This document shows, piece after piece, positions 26,817 to 35,930 of a stretch of 64,000 bases of DNA (the stretch's first letter is position 1; every line of letters starts with the position of its first letter). The notes below the pieces were generated by a model. It was not told where the DNA came from. It saw only the letters and a list, made by a program, of their open reading frames with translations, and did not search any database. This DNA comes from Fodinicola acaciae (GTDB lineage Bacteria; Actinomycetota; Actinomycetes; Mycobacteriales; HKI-0501), in contig NZ_WOTN01000001.1 of the NCBI RefSeq assembly GCF_010993745.1, positions 933,235-997,234 on the forward strand. The letters are read 5' to 3'. Made by a program: the position numbers and the translations under genes.

Positions 26817-27899
26817 ATGCAGTTCGGGATCTTCACGGTCGGGGACGTGACCACCGACCCCACCACCGGGAAGACGGTGTCCGAGCACGAGCGGATCAAG
26901 GCGATGGTCACGATCGCCCGCAAGGCCGAGGAGGTCGGCCTGGACGTGTTCGCGACCGGTGAGCACCACAACCCGCCGTTCGTGCCGTCGTCGCCGACCA
27001 CCATGCTCGGCTACGTCGCGGCTCAGACGCGGCGGTTGATCCTGTCGACCTCGACCACGCTGATCACCACGAACGACCCGGTGAAGATCGCCGAGGACTT
27101 CGCGATGCTGCAGCACCTGGCCGACGGCCGGGTCGACCTGATGATGGGTCGAGGCAACACCGGGCCGGTGTATCCATGGTTTGGCAAGGATATCCGCCAG
27201 GGGATCGAGCTGGCGATCGAAAACTACGACCTGTTGCACCGGTTGTGGCGCGAGGACGTCGTCGACTGGGAAGGCAAGTTTCGTACGCCACTGCACGGTT
27301 TCACCTCGACGCCGCGACCGCTGGACGGTGTGCCGCCGTTTGTCTGGCACGGCTCGATCCGCAGTCCGGAGATCGCCGAACAGGCCGCGTACTATGGCGA
27401 CGGCTTCTTCGCCAACCACATTTTCTGGCCAAAAGAGCACTTCATGCGGCTCGTACGGCTTTACCGGCAGCGTTTCGAGCATTATGGTCACGGCTCTGCC
27501 GACCAGGCGATCGTCGGTCTCGGCGGCCAGGCGTTCATCCGGAAGAACTCGCAGGACGCCGTACGCGAGTTCCGGCCGTATTTCGACAACGCTCCGGTCT
27601 ATGGCCACGGTCCGTCGCTGGAGGAGTTCATGGCCGAGACTCCGCTGTCGGTCGGCAGTCCGCAGGAGATCATCGACAAGACGCTGACCTTCCAGGAGCA
27701 TTTCGGCGACTATCAGCGACAGTTGTGGCTGATGGACCACGCCGGACTACCGTTGAAGACCGTGCTGGAACAGATCGACATCCTCGGTGAGGAGATCGTG
27801 CCGGTGTTGCGCAAGGAACTGGACTCGCGCCGGCCGGCTCACGTGCCGGACGGTCCGACGCACGACGCGCGGGTGGCGGGTGATTCCGGTGGAAACTAA
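26817..27899 (+). CDS. LLM-class flavin-dependent oxidoreductase (monooxygenase-like)
   Basis: A 360-residue luciferase-like TIM-barrel protein. GIFTVGDVT at the start, EVGLDVFATGEHHNPPFVPS near residue 40, and LADGRVDLMMGRGN near residue 101 are typical. This subgroup usually pairs with a small FMN reductase that supplies reduced flavin, and such a gene follows with overlapping ends. The start ATG 26817 has GAGCGGGAG just upstream. Tight control by the double operator suggests induction by a specific compound, which is not known. Confidence 0.88.
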   Translation: MQFGIFTVGDVTTDPTTGKTVSEHERIKAMVTIARKAEEVGLDVFATGEHHNPPFVPSSPTTMLGYVAAQTRRLILSTSTTLITTNDPVKIAEDFAMLQHLADGRVDLMMGRGNTGPVYPWFGKDIRQGIELAIENYDLLHRLWREDVVDWEGKFRTPLHGFTSTPRPLDGVPPFVWHGSIRSPEIAEQAAYYGDGFFANHIFWPKEHFMRLVRLYRQRFEHYGHGSADQAIVGLGGQAFIRKNSQDAVREFRPYFDNAPVYGHGPSLEEFMAETPLSVGSPQEIIDKTLTFQEHFGDYQRQLWLMDHAGLPLKTVLEQIDILGEEIVPVLRKELDSRRPAHVPDGPTHDARVAGDSGGN

Positions 27900-28488
27900 G
27901 AAGATCGTCGTTATCACGGCCGGCCTGAGCCAGCCATCGTCGAGCCGCCTGCTCGCCGACCGGCTGGCCGAGGCCAGCGCACTCGCCCTGCGCGACTTCG
28001 GTGCCGACGCCGAGATCCAGGTGGTCGAGCTGCGCGACTTCGCCGTCGACATCGCGAAAAACCTGGTCTCGATGGTGCCGAGCGGAGCGCTGCGTACGGT
28101 GATAAACGCGGTGACTTCGGCGGACGGCCTGATCGTTGTATCGCCGGTTTTTACCGCGTCGTACAGCGGATTGTTCAAGTCGTTCTTTGACCTCCTGGAC
28201 AACGACGCGCTGGTCGGCATGCCAGTCTTGATGGGTGCCACCGGCGGCACGGAACGGCATTCGCTGATGCTCGACTACCAGATGCGACCAATGTTCGCAT
28301 ACCTGCGATCGGTCGTCACTCCGACCGCGGTGTACGCCGCGTCATCCGACTGGGGCTCAACCGACGGCCACCTCGCCACCCGAATCGACCGCGCCGCCGG
28401 AGAGTTCGCCCAAACACTCGCCGGCCGTACGCCGAAGCCACCCGAGCCGGACTTCATCCCCTTCGACCAACTCCTCGACAATCGCTAA
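27889..28488 (+). CDS. NADPH-dependent FMN reductase partner of the LLM enzyme
   Basis: A 199-residue flavodoxin-like protein. IVVITAGLSQPSSSRLLADR at the N-terminus gives the phosphate loop, SPVFTASYSGLFKSFFDLLD near residue 85 and MGATGGTERHSL near residue 115 are typical of the CE1759-type FMN reductases. It should supply FMNH2 to the LLM oxidoreductase upstream. GTG 27889 fits the family N-terminus; GTG 27880 is an alternative. It overlaps the LLM gene by 11 bp. Its stop codon TAA lies in CGCTAAATGTCCG, a motif of the dispersed repeat that begins here. Confidence 0.87.
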   Translation: METKKIVVITAGLSQPSSSRLLADRLAEASALALRDFGADAEIQVVELRDFAVDIAKNLVSMVPSGALRTVINAVTSADGLIVVSPVFTASYSGLFKSFFDLLDNDALVGMPVLMGATGGTERHSLMLDYQMRPMFAYLRSVVTPTAVYAASSDWGSTDGHLATRIDRAAGEFAQTLAGRTPKPPEPDFIPFDQLLDNR

Positions 28489-28801
28489 ATGTCCGTTTTG
28501 ATGGGCAGTCGAAGGCCATGGTGTCCCGGTCTGTGGCGAGAAGTCCCAGTATGTGGGATGCGAGGGCATGTGGAGCGCTAAATGTCCGGCTTGTGAGGGT
28601 CGCGGATGGCATGAATGTCGAGTTACTAGCGCTGGACGCAAGAAACAAGACCTTCACGCCGCCGCGATCCCCGGAGGCTGTGACGGGTGTGACTATTGAG
28701 GCTGATAATGCCGTTGTGGCTACGGGGCTGCAACAAATGTCCATTTTGATGTCTTGTTAAACAAGTATTACGCAGCCAGGCCGCCTCACCTGCATTGCCA
28801 G
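28486..28801. repeat. Dispersed repeat, copy B (~290-315 bp)
   Basis: Aligns with copy A (2756-3047) in the same orientation. Shared blocks include CTAGCGCTGGACGCAAGAAA, GCGCTAAATGTC, ATGTGGGAT and ACGCAGCC. The motif AAATGTCCrTTTTGATG occurs at both ends of this copy (28487 and 28736), and a related AAATGTCCG lies at 28580. CTTGTTAAACAAG (28753-28765) is a short perfect dyad, weaker in copy A. The left end supplies the stop codon of the FMN reductase. No coding function is apparent. Confidence 0.85.
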
Positions 28802-29009
28802 CCACAGCAGTCACACCAGCACCACCCCGGACGCTGTGACGGCGTCCAGCCCGACGGGTTGCTTCCCGCACGTGACCCAGAAAACCCAGCCCCGCACGAA
28901 ACCGCCACCCGCACCCCTATGCACACCGATTGGCGTTCACGCGCCCCCTCCCTTGAGGTCGCCCTCCGCGCAGGAGCGCCCGCCGCGCAGGCGAAAACCC
29001 AACCACCCA

Positions 29010-29151
29010 CCCAACGCAACAAACAGTAAACGCGACCACCTCCCAACGCACCAACAGGAGACGCGACCACCTCCCACGCCCGAAACAGGAGACGCGACCA
29101 CCTCCCCAACGCGCCAACATTGAGGCCCACCACAACATTGAGGCCCACCAC
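29010..29151. repeat. Tandem repeats: three 31-bp units and a duplicated 18-mer
   Basis: ACGCGACCACCTCCC starts at 29030, 29061 and 29092, an exact 31-bp period; the units differ slightly in CCAACGCACCAACAGGAG. Directly after, AACATTGAGGCCCACCAC occurs twice in tandem (29116-29133, 29134-29151). There are no spacers, so this is not CRISPR. Together with repeat B it fills the 780-bp gap before the SARP gene. 28802-29009 and 29152-29268 hold no credible gene; the latter must contain the SARP promoter. Confidence 0.85.
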
Positions 29152-29268
29152 CCGCACCCAGAGACCCAACCACTCCACCACACCAAACGGACGGCCCACC
29201 ACCGCTTGAATCCGGCCTGCTCCGCCACGCAACATCCTCCGGCAGCAGGCTGTCGCCGCTCTTGAGTA

Positions 29269-31971
29269 ATGTCAGCAGGCGTGACGGCATCGGTCGAGTT
29301 GCGCGTGCTCGGCGCGTTCGACGTGGTCGTCGACGGCCGGCCGGTGGCCGTACGAGGTGGCCCGGCGGTCGTCCTGGCGGCGCTGGTGGCGGCCCCCAAC
29401 CGCTTGGTCAGCACGACGGCTCTGGCCGGTTACGTGTGGCCTGACCAGCCGGAGCTGCAGGTGCCGGGCAACGTGCAGACGCTGGTCTCGCGGCTGCGGC
29501 GGGCGATCGGTGGCGCGTCGGTCGAGACGGTTGGCAACGGCTATCGGCTGGCGGTGCCGGAGGAGGCCGTCGACCTGTGGCGGTTTCGCCGGCTGGTACG
29601 CGAGGCGAGCGAGGCCACCGATCCGCTGGCCGAGGCGACCGCGCTGGACGCTGCGCTGGAGCTGTGGCGCGGCGGGCCGTTCGCCGACCTGCTCGGCGAC
29701 CGCGTCGCGCCTGGTCTGGTCGACGAGTGGTTCACTGCGTACGTCCGTCGCGTCGACCTTGATTTCGAGCGCGGCGCATACGCTCCGCACATCGCCGAGC
29801 TCGGCCGGCTGACCAGCCGTTATCCGCTGCGCGAGGTGGCCTGGCACCGGCTGGTGCTGGCGCAGTTCCGGTCCGGCCGGCGTGCCGAGGCGCTGGAGAC
29901 CTATCAGCGCGCCGTGCGGCTGATACGGCGTGAGCTCGGCCTGGATCCCGGTGCGGAGCTGCGCGAGGTGCAGCGGCTGTTGTTCGGCGGCGCCGAGGAG
30001 CCGCGGCCGCGTCGTACGGTGCCGCGCCAGCTGCCGGCCTCCAGCCGGTTCTTCACCGGCCGCGCCGCCGAGCTGACCGCGCTGGACCGGCTGACCAGCG
30101 GGGTGGCCGCCATCGTCGGCGCCGCCGGTGCCGGCAAGACCGCGCTCGCGGTGCACTGGGGACACCGCGCGGAGGTCCGCTTTCCGGACGGCCAGCTCTA
30201 TCTGAACCTGCGAGGCTTTGGACCCGGCCAGCCGCTGGAGCCGAGCGTGGCGCTGGAGACGCTGCTGCGCAGTCTCGGGGTGCCGGCCGGACAGATCCCG
30301 GCGCAGCTCGACGCACAGTCCGCGTTGATGCGTACGCTGCTGTCCGGCCAGCGCCTGCTGCTGGTGCTCGACAACGCCTTCGACAGCGAACAGGTGCGTC
30401 CGCTGCTGCCAGGTGCCGGTTGCCTCGTGCTGGTGACCAGCCGCAACCAGCTCCGCGGCCTGGTTGGACAGGACGGCGCACACCGGATCCGGCTCGATCC
30501 GCTGACCACGACCGAGGCGGACACGCTGCTGGAGCAGGTCGTCGGCGGGCAACGTACGCGCGCCGAGCCGGCGGCGGCGACAGCCCTCGCGGCGGCCGCC
30601 GGCCAGCTGCCGCTGGCGTTGATGATCGTCGCCGAGCGCGCGGCCCGGCAGGCGACGCTGCCGCTGGCCGACCTGGCCGCCGAGCTGCGCTCCGACCGGC
30701 ACCTCGACCGGCTGGTGCTCGGCGACGACAGCGCGGGGGACATCCGGTCGGCCTTCTCCTGGTCGTACGAGGCGCTGGAGGAGCCGGCGCGGCGGATGTT
30801 CCGGCTGCTTGGCGTGCTGCCCGGCGGCGAGTTCGGCGTACCGGTCGCGGCGGCGGTGGCCGGCGTGACCGACGGGCAGGCCGCGCGGCTGCTGGACCGG
30901 CTGGCGTCGCTGCACCTGGTCGAGCCGGCATCCACCGGTCGCTTCACGCTGCACGACCTCCTGCGCGAGTACGCGGCGGAGCTGGTCACCGACCAGGCCA
31001 CCGCACGCGAACGAGTCCTCGACTGGTACGCGCACACGGCGCTGGCCGGCAGACAGGCCATGAGCAACGGTTACGACAACGAGTTCTACGTGCCGCTGCG
31101 GTCGGCGGACGTCCGGCCGCAGCGGTTCGGCGGCTACGACGACGCGTTGCGCTGGTTCGAGGCGGAGGCCGAGTCGTGCCTGTGGGTCATCCAGCAGGCG
31201 GCGGCCGAGGGCCGGCACGGCCTGGCGATGATGGCCACCAAGGCGACCTGGCTCTTCATGTATCTGACCGCGCGCTGGCGCGACATGCGGGCCGCCAACC
31301 TGGCCGTCCTGGAGTCGGCGCGCGCGCATTCCGACCCGTACGCCGAGGCCAACGCGCTCAACCACCTCAGCATCGCGGTCGAGATGCTCGGCGACGTGGA
31401 CCAGGCGTTGGCGTACGCGCGAGAGTCAGCGGACCGCTATCGGCGTACGCACGCACCGCGCGGTGAGCTGGTCGTGCTCGTCAACATGGCTGGCACCCTC
31501 AACGCGCTCAACCGCTATGACGAGGCGCTGGAGCTGCACCGGCAGGCATACCTGTTGGCGGAGCAGGTCAATGACGTGGTGTTGCAGGCCGGTGCCCTCG
31601 AGGTCGGCTCGACCGCCTGCAGCGGACTCGGCCGGCACGCCGAGGCGATCGACAACGGTCGCCGCGCGGTTGAGCTCTATCGCAAGCAGGAGGAGCCGGG
31701 CCGCGTCGCCGGCGGGCTGCTGGCGCTGGCGCGCGCGTACGCCGCGGCCGGCGACGACAGCGCGGTGGAGACGCTGCGTGAGGCGCTTGGCATGGCTCAG
31801 CGTGACAATCTCGCGCTTCGGCAGGCGGACATCCGGGTCGAGCTCGGTCGCCAGCTGCGGGCGGCCGGCGACCGCGCGGCGGCGATCGCCGAATGGCGGA
31901 CGGCGCTGCGGATCTTCGCCGACCACGACGATCCGCGAGCGGCCGACGTCGAGGCGTTGCTTGGTGCATGA
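29269..31971 (+). CDS. AfsR/SARP-type regulator with STAND ATPase and TPR domains
   Basis: A 900-residue transcription activator. Residues 9-95 form an OmpR-like winged helix (PAVVLAALVAAPNRLVSTTA), 103-248 the bacterial activation domain, about 265-600 a STAND/NB-ARC ATPase with P-loop GAAGAGKTAL near residue 283 and LLLVLDNAF as Walker B, and 690-890 TPR repeats. Such proteins often activate secondary metabolism or stress genes on ligand or phosphorylation input. Two Ser/Thr kinases lie just downstream, and AfsR is a kinase target in Streptomyces; a link here is inference. GTG 29281 is an alternative start. Confidence 0.9.
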   Translation: MSAGVTASVELRVLGAFDVVVDGRPVAVRGGPAVVLAALVAAPNRLVSTTALAGYVWPDQPELQVPGNVQTLVSRLRRAIGGASVETVGNGYRLAVPEEAVDLWRFRRLVREASEATDPLAEATALDAALELWRGGPFADLLGDRVAPGLVDEWFTAYVRRVDLDFERGAYAPHIAELGRLTSRYPLREVAWHRLVLAQFRSGRRAEALETYQRAVRLIRRELGLDPGAELREVQRLLFGGAEEPRPRRTVPRQLPASSRFFTGRAAELTALDRLTSGVAAIVGAAGAGKTALAVHWGHRAEVRFPDGQLYLNLRGFGPGQPLEPSVALETLLRSLGVPAGQIPAQLDAQSALMRTLLSGQRLLLVLDNAFDSEQVRPLLPGAGCLVLVTSRNQLRGLVGQDGAHRIRLDPLTTTEADTLLEQVVGGQRTRAEPAAATALAAAAGQLPLALMIVAERAARQATLPLADLAAELRSDRHLDRLVLGDDSAGDIRSAFSWSYEALEEPARRMFRLLGVLPGGEFGVPVAAAVAGVTDGQAARLLDRLASLHLVEPASTGRFTLHDLLREYAAELVTDQATARERVLDWYAHTALAGRQAMSNGYDNEFYVPLRSADVRPQRFGGYDDALRWFEAEAESCLWVIQQAAAEGRHGLAMMATKATWLFMYLTARWRDMRAANLAVLESARAHSDPYAEANALNHLSIAVEMLGDVDQALAYARESADRYRRTHAPRGELVVLVNMAGTLNALNRYDEALELHRQAYLLAEQVNDVVLQAGALEVGSTACSGLGRHAEAIDNGRRAVELYRKQEEPGRVAGGLLALARAYAAAGDDSAVETLREALGMAQRDNLALRQADIRVELGRQLRAAGDRAAAIAEWRTALRIFADHDDPRAADVEALLGA

Positions 31972-31978
31972 TCGTCAG

Positions 31979-32482
31979 GTGCAGACGAACATTTCCGCGC
32001 TCAGCGCCGCGCCGCTGGAAGGCGCCCTTGTCCGACTCGTCCTTCTTACGCCCGAGGAGCTCAAGCTCGTCGCCTCCGGCGGCCGGCTCGACTGGTACGC
32101 CGACGGCTATCCGCGCCAGGACGACTCCGACGCGGCCAAGATGTGGCTGCGTGCCGGTGAGGCCGACCGGGTCTGGTCGGTCCGCCACGTGATCCGCCGC
32201 AGCGACGGCCTCGCCGTCGGCAGCATCGGGTTTTTCGGTCCACCGGACGAAAACGGCGAGGCCGAGATCGGCTACGGCCTGGTCGAGTCGGCGCGCCGGC
32301 AGGGGTTGATCAGCGACGCGATCGCGCTGTCTGTCGCGGCCGCCGAAGCCGCCGGAGCGCGGGTGATCGCGCACACCGCGGCCGACAACCTCGCCAGCCA
32401 GGGCGCGTTGCTGAAGGCCGGTTTCGTCCGCGATGACGGCGAGAACGAGGATGGTGAGTGGAGGTACGCGCGTCCCGCCTGA
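31979..32482 (+). CDS. GNAT family N-acetyltransferase
   Basis: A 167-residue protein of the RimJ/RimL-like GNAT group. VRLVLLTPEELKLV at the start, GSIGFFGPPDENGEAEIGYG in the middle with the acetyl-CoA site after it (ARRQGLISDAI), and NLASQGALLKAGFVRD near the end are typical. These enzymes acetylate N-termini, antibiotics or small amines; the substrate is unknown. GTG 31964, overlapping the SARP gene, is an alternative start. The gene is followed by the kinase pair with 18 bp between, so all may be one operon. Confidence 0.85.
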   Translation: MQTNISALSAAPLEGALVRLVLLTPEELKLVASGGRLDWYADGYPRQDDSDAAKMWLRAGEADRVWSVRHVIRRSDGLAVGSIGFFGPPDENGEAEIGYGLVESARRQGLISDAIALSVAAAEAAGARVIAHTAADNLASQGALLKAGFVRDDGENEDGEWRYARPA

Positions 32483-32500
32483 CCTGACGGGGAGGTGACG

Positions 32501-34585
32501 GTGCAGCCGGTACGTCCGCAGGATCCGGTCTGGATCGGTGCGTACCGGGTGCTCGCGCGTCTCGGCGCCGGCGGCATGGGCGTCGTGTACCTGGCGCGGT
32601 CGCCTGGCGGCCGGCTGGCGGCGGTGAAGGTGATCCGCGAGGTGTACGCCGGCGACCCGGACTTTCGCGCCAGGTTCCGCCGCGAGATCGTCGCGGCCGG
32701 CCGGGTCACCGGCACCTTCACCGCGGCGGTGCTGGACGCCGGCCCGGAGGCCGACCGGCCGTGGTTGGCGACCGCGTACCTGCCGGGCCTGACGCTGTCG
32801 GAGGCGGTCGCGACGTACGGTGGCATGCCGGCGATGTCGGTACGCGCGCTGGCGGCCGGGCTGGCCGAGGCGCTCGACGCCATCCACCGGGTCGGGGTGG
32901 TGCACCGGGATTTCAAGCCTGGCAACGTGATCCTGACCGCCGGCGGACCGAGGGTGATCGACTTCGGCATCGCGCATCCGACCGACGTCACGGCGATCAC
33001 CAGGGTCGGCGGCGTGGTCGGCTCGCCTGGCTTCATGTCGCCCGAGCAGGTGGCCGGCGAGCCGGTCGGTCCGGCCAGCGACGTGTTCACGCTCGGCTCG
33101 GTGCTCGCGTACGCGGCGACCGGCGCGGAGGCCTTCGGTGAGGGGCCGCCGCAGGCGCGGATGTATCGCGTCCTCACCAGGCAGGCCGACCTGAGCGGCG
33201 TCACCGAGGCCTGGCTGGCGGACCTGATCACCGCGTGTTTCCGTGCCAAACCACAACATCGGCCGACCGCCGCCGACCTGCTCGGCTCGCTCGGCGGCAC
33301 TGGTACGTCGCTGCACGGCACCGCGTGGCTGCCCGGCTCGGTCGCCGAGGCGGTCGACCGGCGTACGGCCGACGCGCGGCAGATCCCGGAGCTGCCGGCC
33401 AGTCACGTGGCGGCCGATCCGGCGGTCCTGGACACGCCGACCGTCGAGCCGGAAGCCGTACGACCGCAACGAAAACCACGCCGCCGGCTGATCGTCGCCG
33501 GCCTGGCGGGCGCCGGCGTGCTCGCGGCCACCGGGGGAGTCGCGGCCTGGTTTGTCAATGACCGCAAGGAAACGCCAACGCCTCACGGAGCGACAGCGAG
33601 CGCACCACCGCCTGAGGCCGCGGTTTTGTGGCGGCTGCACGTCGCCGACTACTATCCCGGGATGGCGGCGGACTCCGGATATCTGGTCGTGTGGGAGGAC
33701 CGGACGGTCCGCGCCGTCGACCCGCGTACGCGCCGGATTCGTTGGTCGCGCACCACGGAATCGGTGCACGTCGGCACCTTCGTGACGATCGGCGCCGGCA
33801 TCGCCTACGTCAGCGGCCTCGGTGGCCTGGCCGGCAACAGTACGACCGCGGTGCGCATCGCTTCCGGCGCCACGGCCTGGTCGTATCCTGGCTGGCCACG
33901 GCCGCTGCCGGTGACGCTCGGAACGGTCGCGTTCTTCAACGATCCGGTGATGGCCGTCGACGCCGCGAGCGGCGCACGGAGATGGACCTCGAGCGTCGGC
34001 GCGGCCAGCGGCATCATCGCCGGCGACGGCGTTGTCGTTGCGGCGACAGCGAAAGCGATGACCGCACTCGACCCCGGCACCGGCCGCCAGCTGTGGTCTT
34101 ATCCGGTCACCCAGCCGAGCCTCGGGGTGGCAGGCGGCTCGATTGTCTTCTGTACCGACAAAAACGGCGACCTGCACGCCGTACGCGGTGGAAAACCGCT
34201 GTGGCGCAAGCACCTCGGCAGTGCCATCAGCGAGATGCAACTTGACGGTGGCGTCCTGTACGTGGTGGCCGCCGGGGGAGCGATCGTGGCGATGAAGGCC
34301 GACACCGGCCAACCGCGGTGGACCACGCGGATCGCCACCGGATCCGGCGAGCGCTATGGCCAGCTGACGAAGCTCGCGGTCAGCGGTGGCGTCGTCTACC
34401 TGTCCAGCACTGACCGGAAGGCGTACGCGCTGGATGCCGCGACCGGTCGGGTGCTGTGGACCTACAGTGCGGACGTGTCGTATTTTTCCGCGCCGGTCGC
34501 GGTTGCCGGCGCCGTCTTCGTCGGCGTCCGCAGCGGTGACCTGGTCGCGCTGAGACCACCTGGAGGTGCCGGTGCGGGGCCTTGA
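32501..34585 (+). CDS. Membrane Ser/Thr protein kinase with PQQ-like beta-propeller sensor
   Basis: A 694-residue Hanks-type kinase. The kinase domain covers about residues 12-265: LGAGGMGVVYLARSPGG is the glycine loop, AAVKVI holds the ATP lysine, HRDFKPGN the catalytic loop, DFGIA the metal site and MSPEQ the activation segment end, so it should be active. One membrane span at about 328-352 precedes an outside domain of PQQ/YVTN-like repeats (AVDPRTRRIRWSR, ALDPGTGRQLWSY, ALDAATGRVLWTY). GTG 32501 is chosen because GGAGG lies 5 bp before it. It overlaps the next kinase gene by 14 bp. Confidence 0.9.
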   Translation: MQPVRPQDPVWIGAYRVLARLGAGGMGVVYLARSPGGRLAAVKVIREVYAGDPDFRARFRREIVAAGRVTGTFTAAVLDAGPEADRPWLATAYLPGLTLSEAVATYGGMPAMSVRALAAGLAEALDAIHRVGVVHRDFKPGNVILTAGGPRVIDFGIAHPTDVTAITRVGGVVGSPGFMSPEQVAGEPVGPASDVFTLGSVLAYAATGAEAFGEGPPQARMYRVLTRQADLSGVTEAWLADLITACFRAKPQHRPTAADLLGSLGGTGTSLHGTAWLPGSVAEAVDRRTADARQIPELPASHVAADPAVLDTPTVEPEAVRPQRKPRRRLIVAGLAGAGVLAATGGVAAWFVNDRKETPTPHGATASAPPPEAAVLWRLHVADYYPGMAADSGYLVVWEDRTVRAVDPRTRRIRWSRTTESVHVGTFVTIGAGIAYVSGLGGLAGNSTTAVRIASGATAWSYPGWPRPLPVTLGTVAFFNDPVMAVDAASGARRWTSSVGAASGIIAGDGVVVAATAKAMTALDPGTGRQLWSYPVTQPSLGVAGGSIVFCTDKNGDLHAVRGGKPLWRKHLGSAISEMQLDGGVLYVVAAGGAIVAMKADTGQPRWTTRIATGSGERYGQLTKLAVSGGVVYLSSTDRKAYALDAATGRVLWTYSADVSYFSAPVAVAGAVFVGVRSGDLVALRPPGGAGAGP

Positions 34586-35921
34586 GCCAGCCGACCCGCG
34601 GCAGGTCGGCGGCTATCGGCTGCTGGCCAGGATCGGTTCCGGCGGCATGGGGACCGTCTACTTCGGACGGTCGGCCGGTGGCCGGCCGGTGGCGGTCAAG
34701 GTGCTGCATCCGAGTTTCGTTGCCGATCCGGCGTTTCGGAGCCGGTTTCGCCGTGAGGTGACCGCGGCGCGTACGGTCGGCGGCGGCTTCAGCGCGCCAC
34801 TGCTCGACGCCGATCCGGACGCGGACGTGCCGTGGCTGGTGACCGAGTTCCTGCCGGCCGTGTCGCTGCGGGATGCCGGTGTGCTGCCAGTCGAGGCGGT
34901 CTGGCCGCTGGCCGCCGGCATCGCCGAAGCGCTGGTCTCCGTCCACCGCGCCGGCATCGCGCACCTGGATCTCAAGCCGGCCAACGTGTTGCTCACCGCC
35001 GACGGCCCGCGGGTCATCGACTTCGGCATCGCGCGCGCCATGGACGCGAGCACGGTCACACATGCCGGAGTTTTCGCCGGATCGCCCGGATTCATGTCGC
35101 CGGAGCAGGTCGCCGGCCGGGACGCCGGTCCGGCCAGCGACATCTTCTCGCTCGGCTCGACGCTGGTCTACGCGGTCACCGGCGCCGAGCCGTACGGTGA
35201 CGGCACGCCGTACGCGAAGATGTATCGCATCCAGCACCATCCGCCGCTGCTGGAAGGCGTGACCGACGAGCGGCTGCGCGTACTCATCGCCAACCTGATG
35301 GTGCCGGACCCGGCGGCCCGGCCGACGGCCGCGCAACTCACCGGATATTTGGCCTCGCTGCAGGCGAATCCGTCGTCGGCATGGCTGCCGGCTCCGTTGT
35401 TGGCGGAGATCCAGCGGCGCGCGATCGAGGCGGAGAACCCGCCGGCGGAAATCGCCGCGACGGCACCGAAAAACGTGAGTCGTCGCGCCTTGTTGTATGG
35501 CGGCATCGGAGCGGTCGCGGCCGCCGGAGTCGCCGCCATACCCGTCGTGCTCGGCCTCCGGTCAGCCCTGGCGCCGAAGCCGTCACCGAGCAAAAAGCCG
35601 CTGACACAGCCATACGTGACGCGTACGCCGTCCACGCCGGCGACGACCGACCTGGAGTTCACCTTCACCGGCAAGGTCACGCTGACCTCGATCACGATCA
35701 CCATCAACGGCCGCGCCACCACCGAAAAGAACCGGAAACTGCCCTGGCGCAAAGTCATCCAGGTGCCGCAGGGAAAACACGGGACGTACGCGGTGCACTA
35801 CAGCTACACGGCCGGCGAGCTGGCCTATCGCGTCCTCATCGGCGGCATCCAGATCGCCACCGGCTCGGCCGGCTCGACCAACGGCGACACGCTGGATTTC
35901 CAGGGGGACTTCGACGGATAA
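34572..35921 (+). CDS. Membrane Ser/Thr protein kinase with short extracellular domain
   Basis: A 449-residue Hanks-type kinase closely related to its upstream neighbour. The kinase domain spans about residues 14-265, with GSGGMGTVYFGRS, VAVKVL, HLDLKPAN, DFGIA and MSPEQ. The HRD arginine is Leu (HLDLKPAN), a common variant in actinobacterial kinases that does not remove the catalytic Asp. A membrane span at about 303-333 leads to a ~115-residue outside domain ending in a small beta-rich region that resembles actinobacterial MmpS-like folds in pattern only. GTG 34572 follows GGAGG. Confidence 0.88.
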   Translation: MRGLEPADPRQVGGYRLLARIGSGGMGTVYFGRSAGGRPVAVKVLHPSFVADPAFRSRFRREVTAARTVGGGFSAPLLDADPDADVPWLVTEFLPAVSLRDAGVLPVEAVWPLAAGIAEALVSVHRAGIAHLDLKPANVLLTADGPRVIDFGIARAMDASTVTHAGVFAGSPGFMSPEQVAGRDAGPASDIFSLGSTLVYAVTGAEPYGDGTPYAKMYRIQHHPPLLEGVTDERLRVLIANLMVPDPAARPTAAQLTGYLASLQANPSSAWLPAPLLAEIQRRAIEAENPPAEIAATAPKNVSRRALLYGGIGAVAAAGVAAIPVVLGLRSALAPKPSPSKKPLTQPYVTRTPSTPATTDLEFTFTGKVTLTSITITINGRATTEKNRKLPWRKVIQVPQGKHGTYAVHYSYTAGELAYRVLIGGIQIATGSAGSTNGDTLDFQGDFDG

Positions 35922-35930
35922 GGTCCGAGC

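Noticed and set aside
29010-29151. CRISPR array
   Set aside because: The 31-bp units are directly joined without spacers, and no cas genes are present.
28786-29235. 149-codon minus-strand frame over repeat B and the tandem repeats
   Set aside because: Low-complexity translation of repeats, no start signal and no family.
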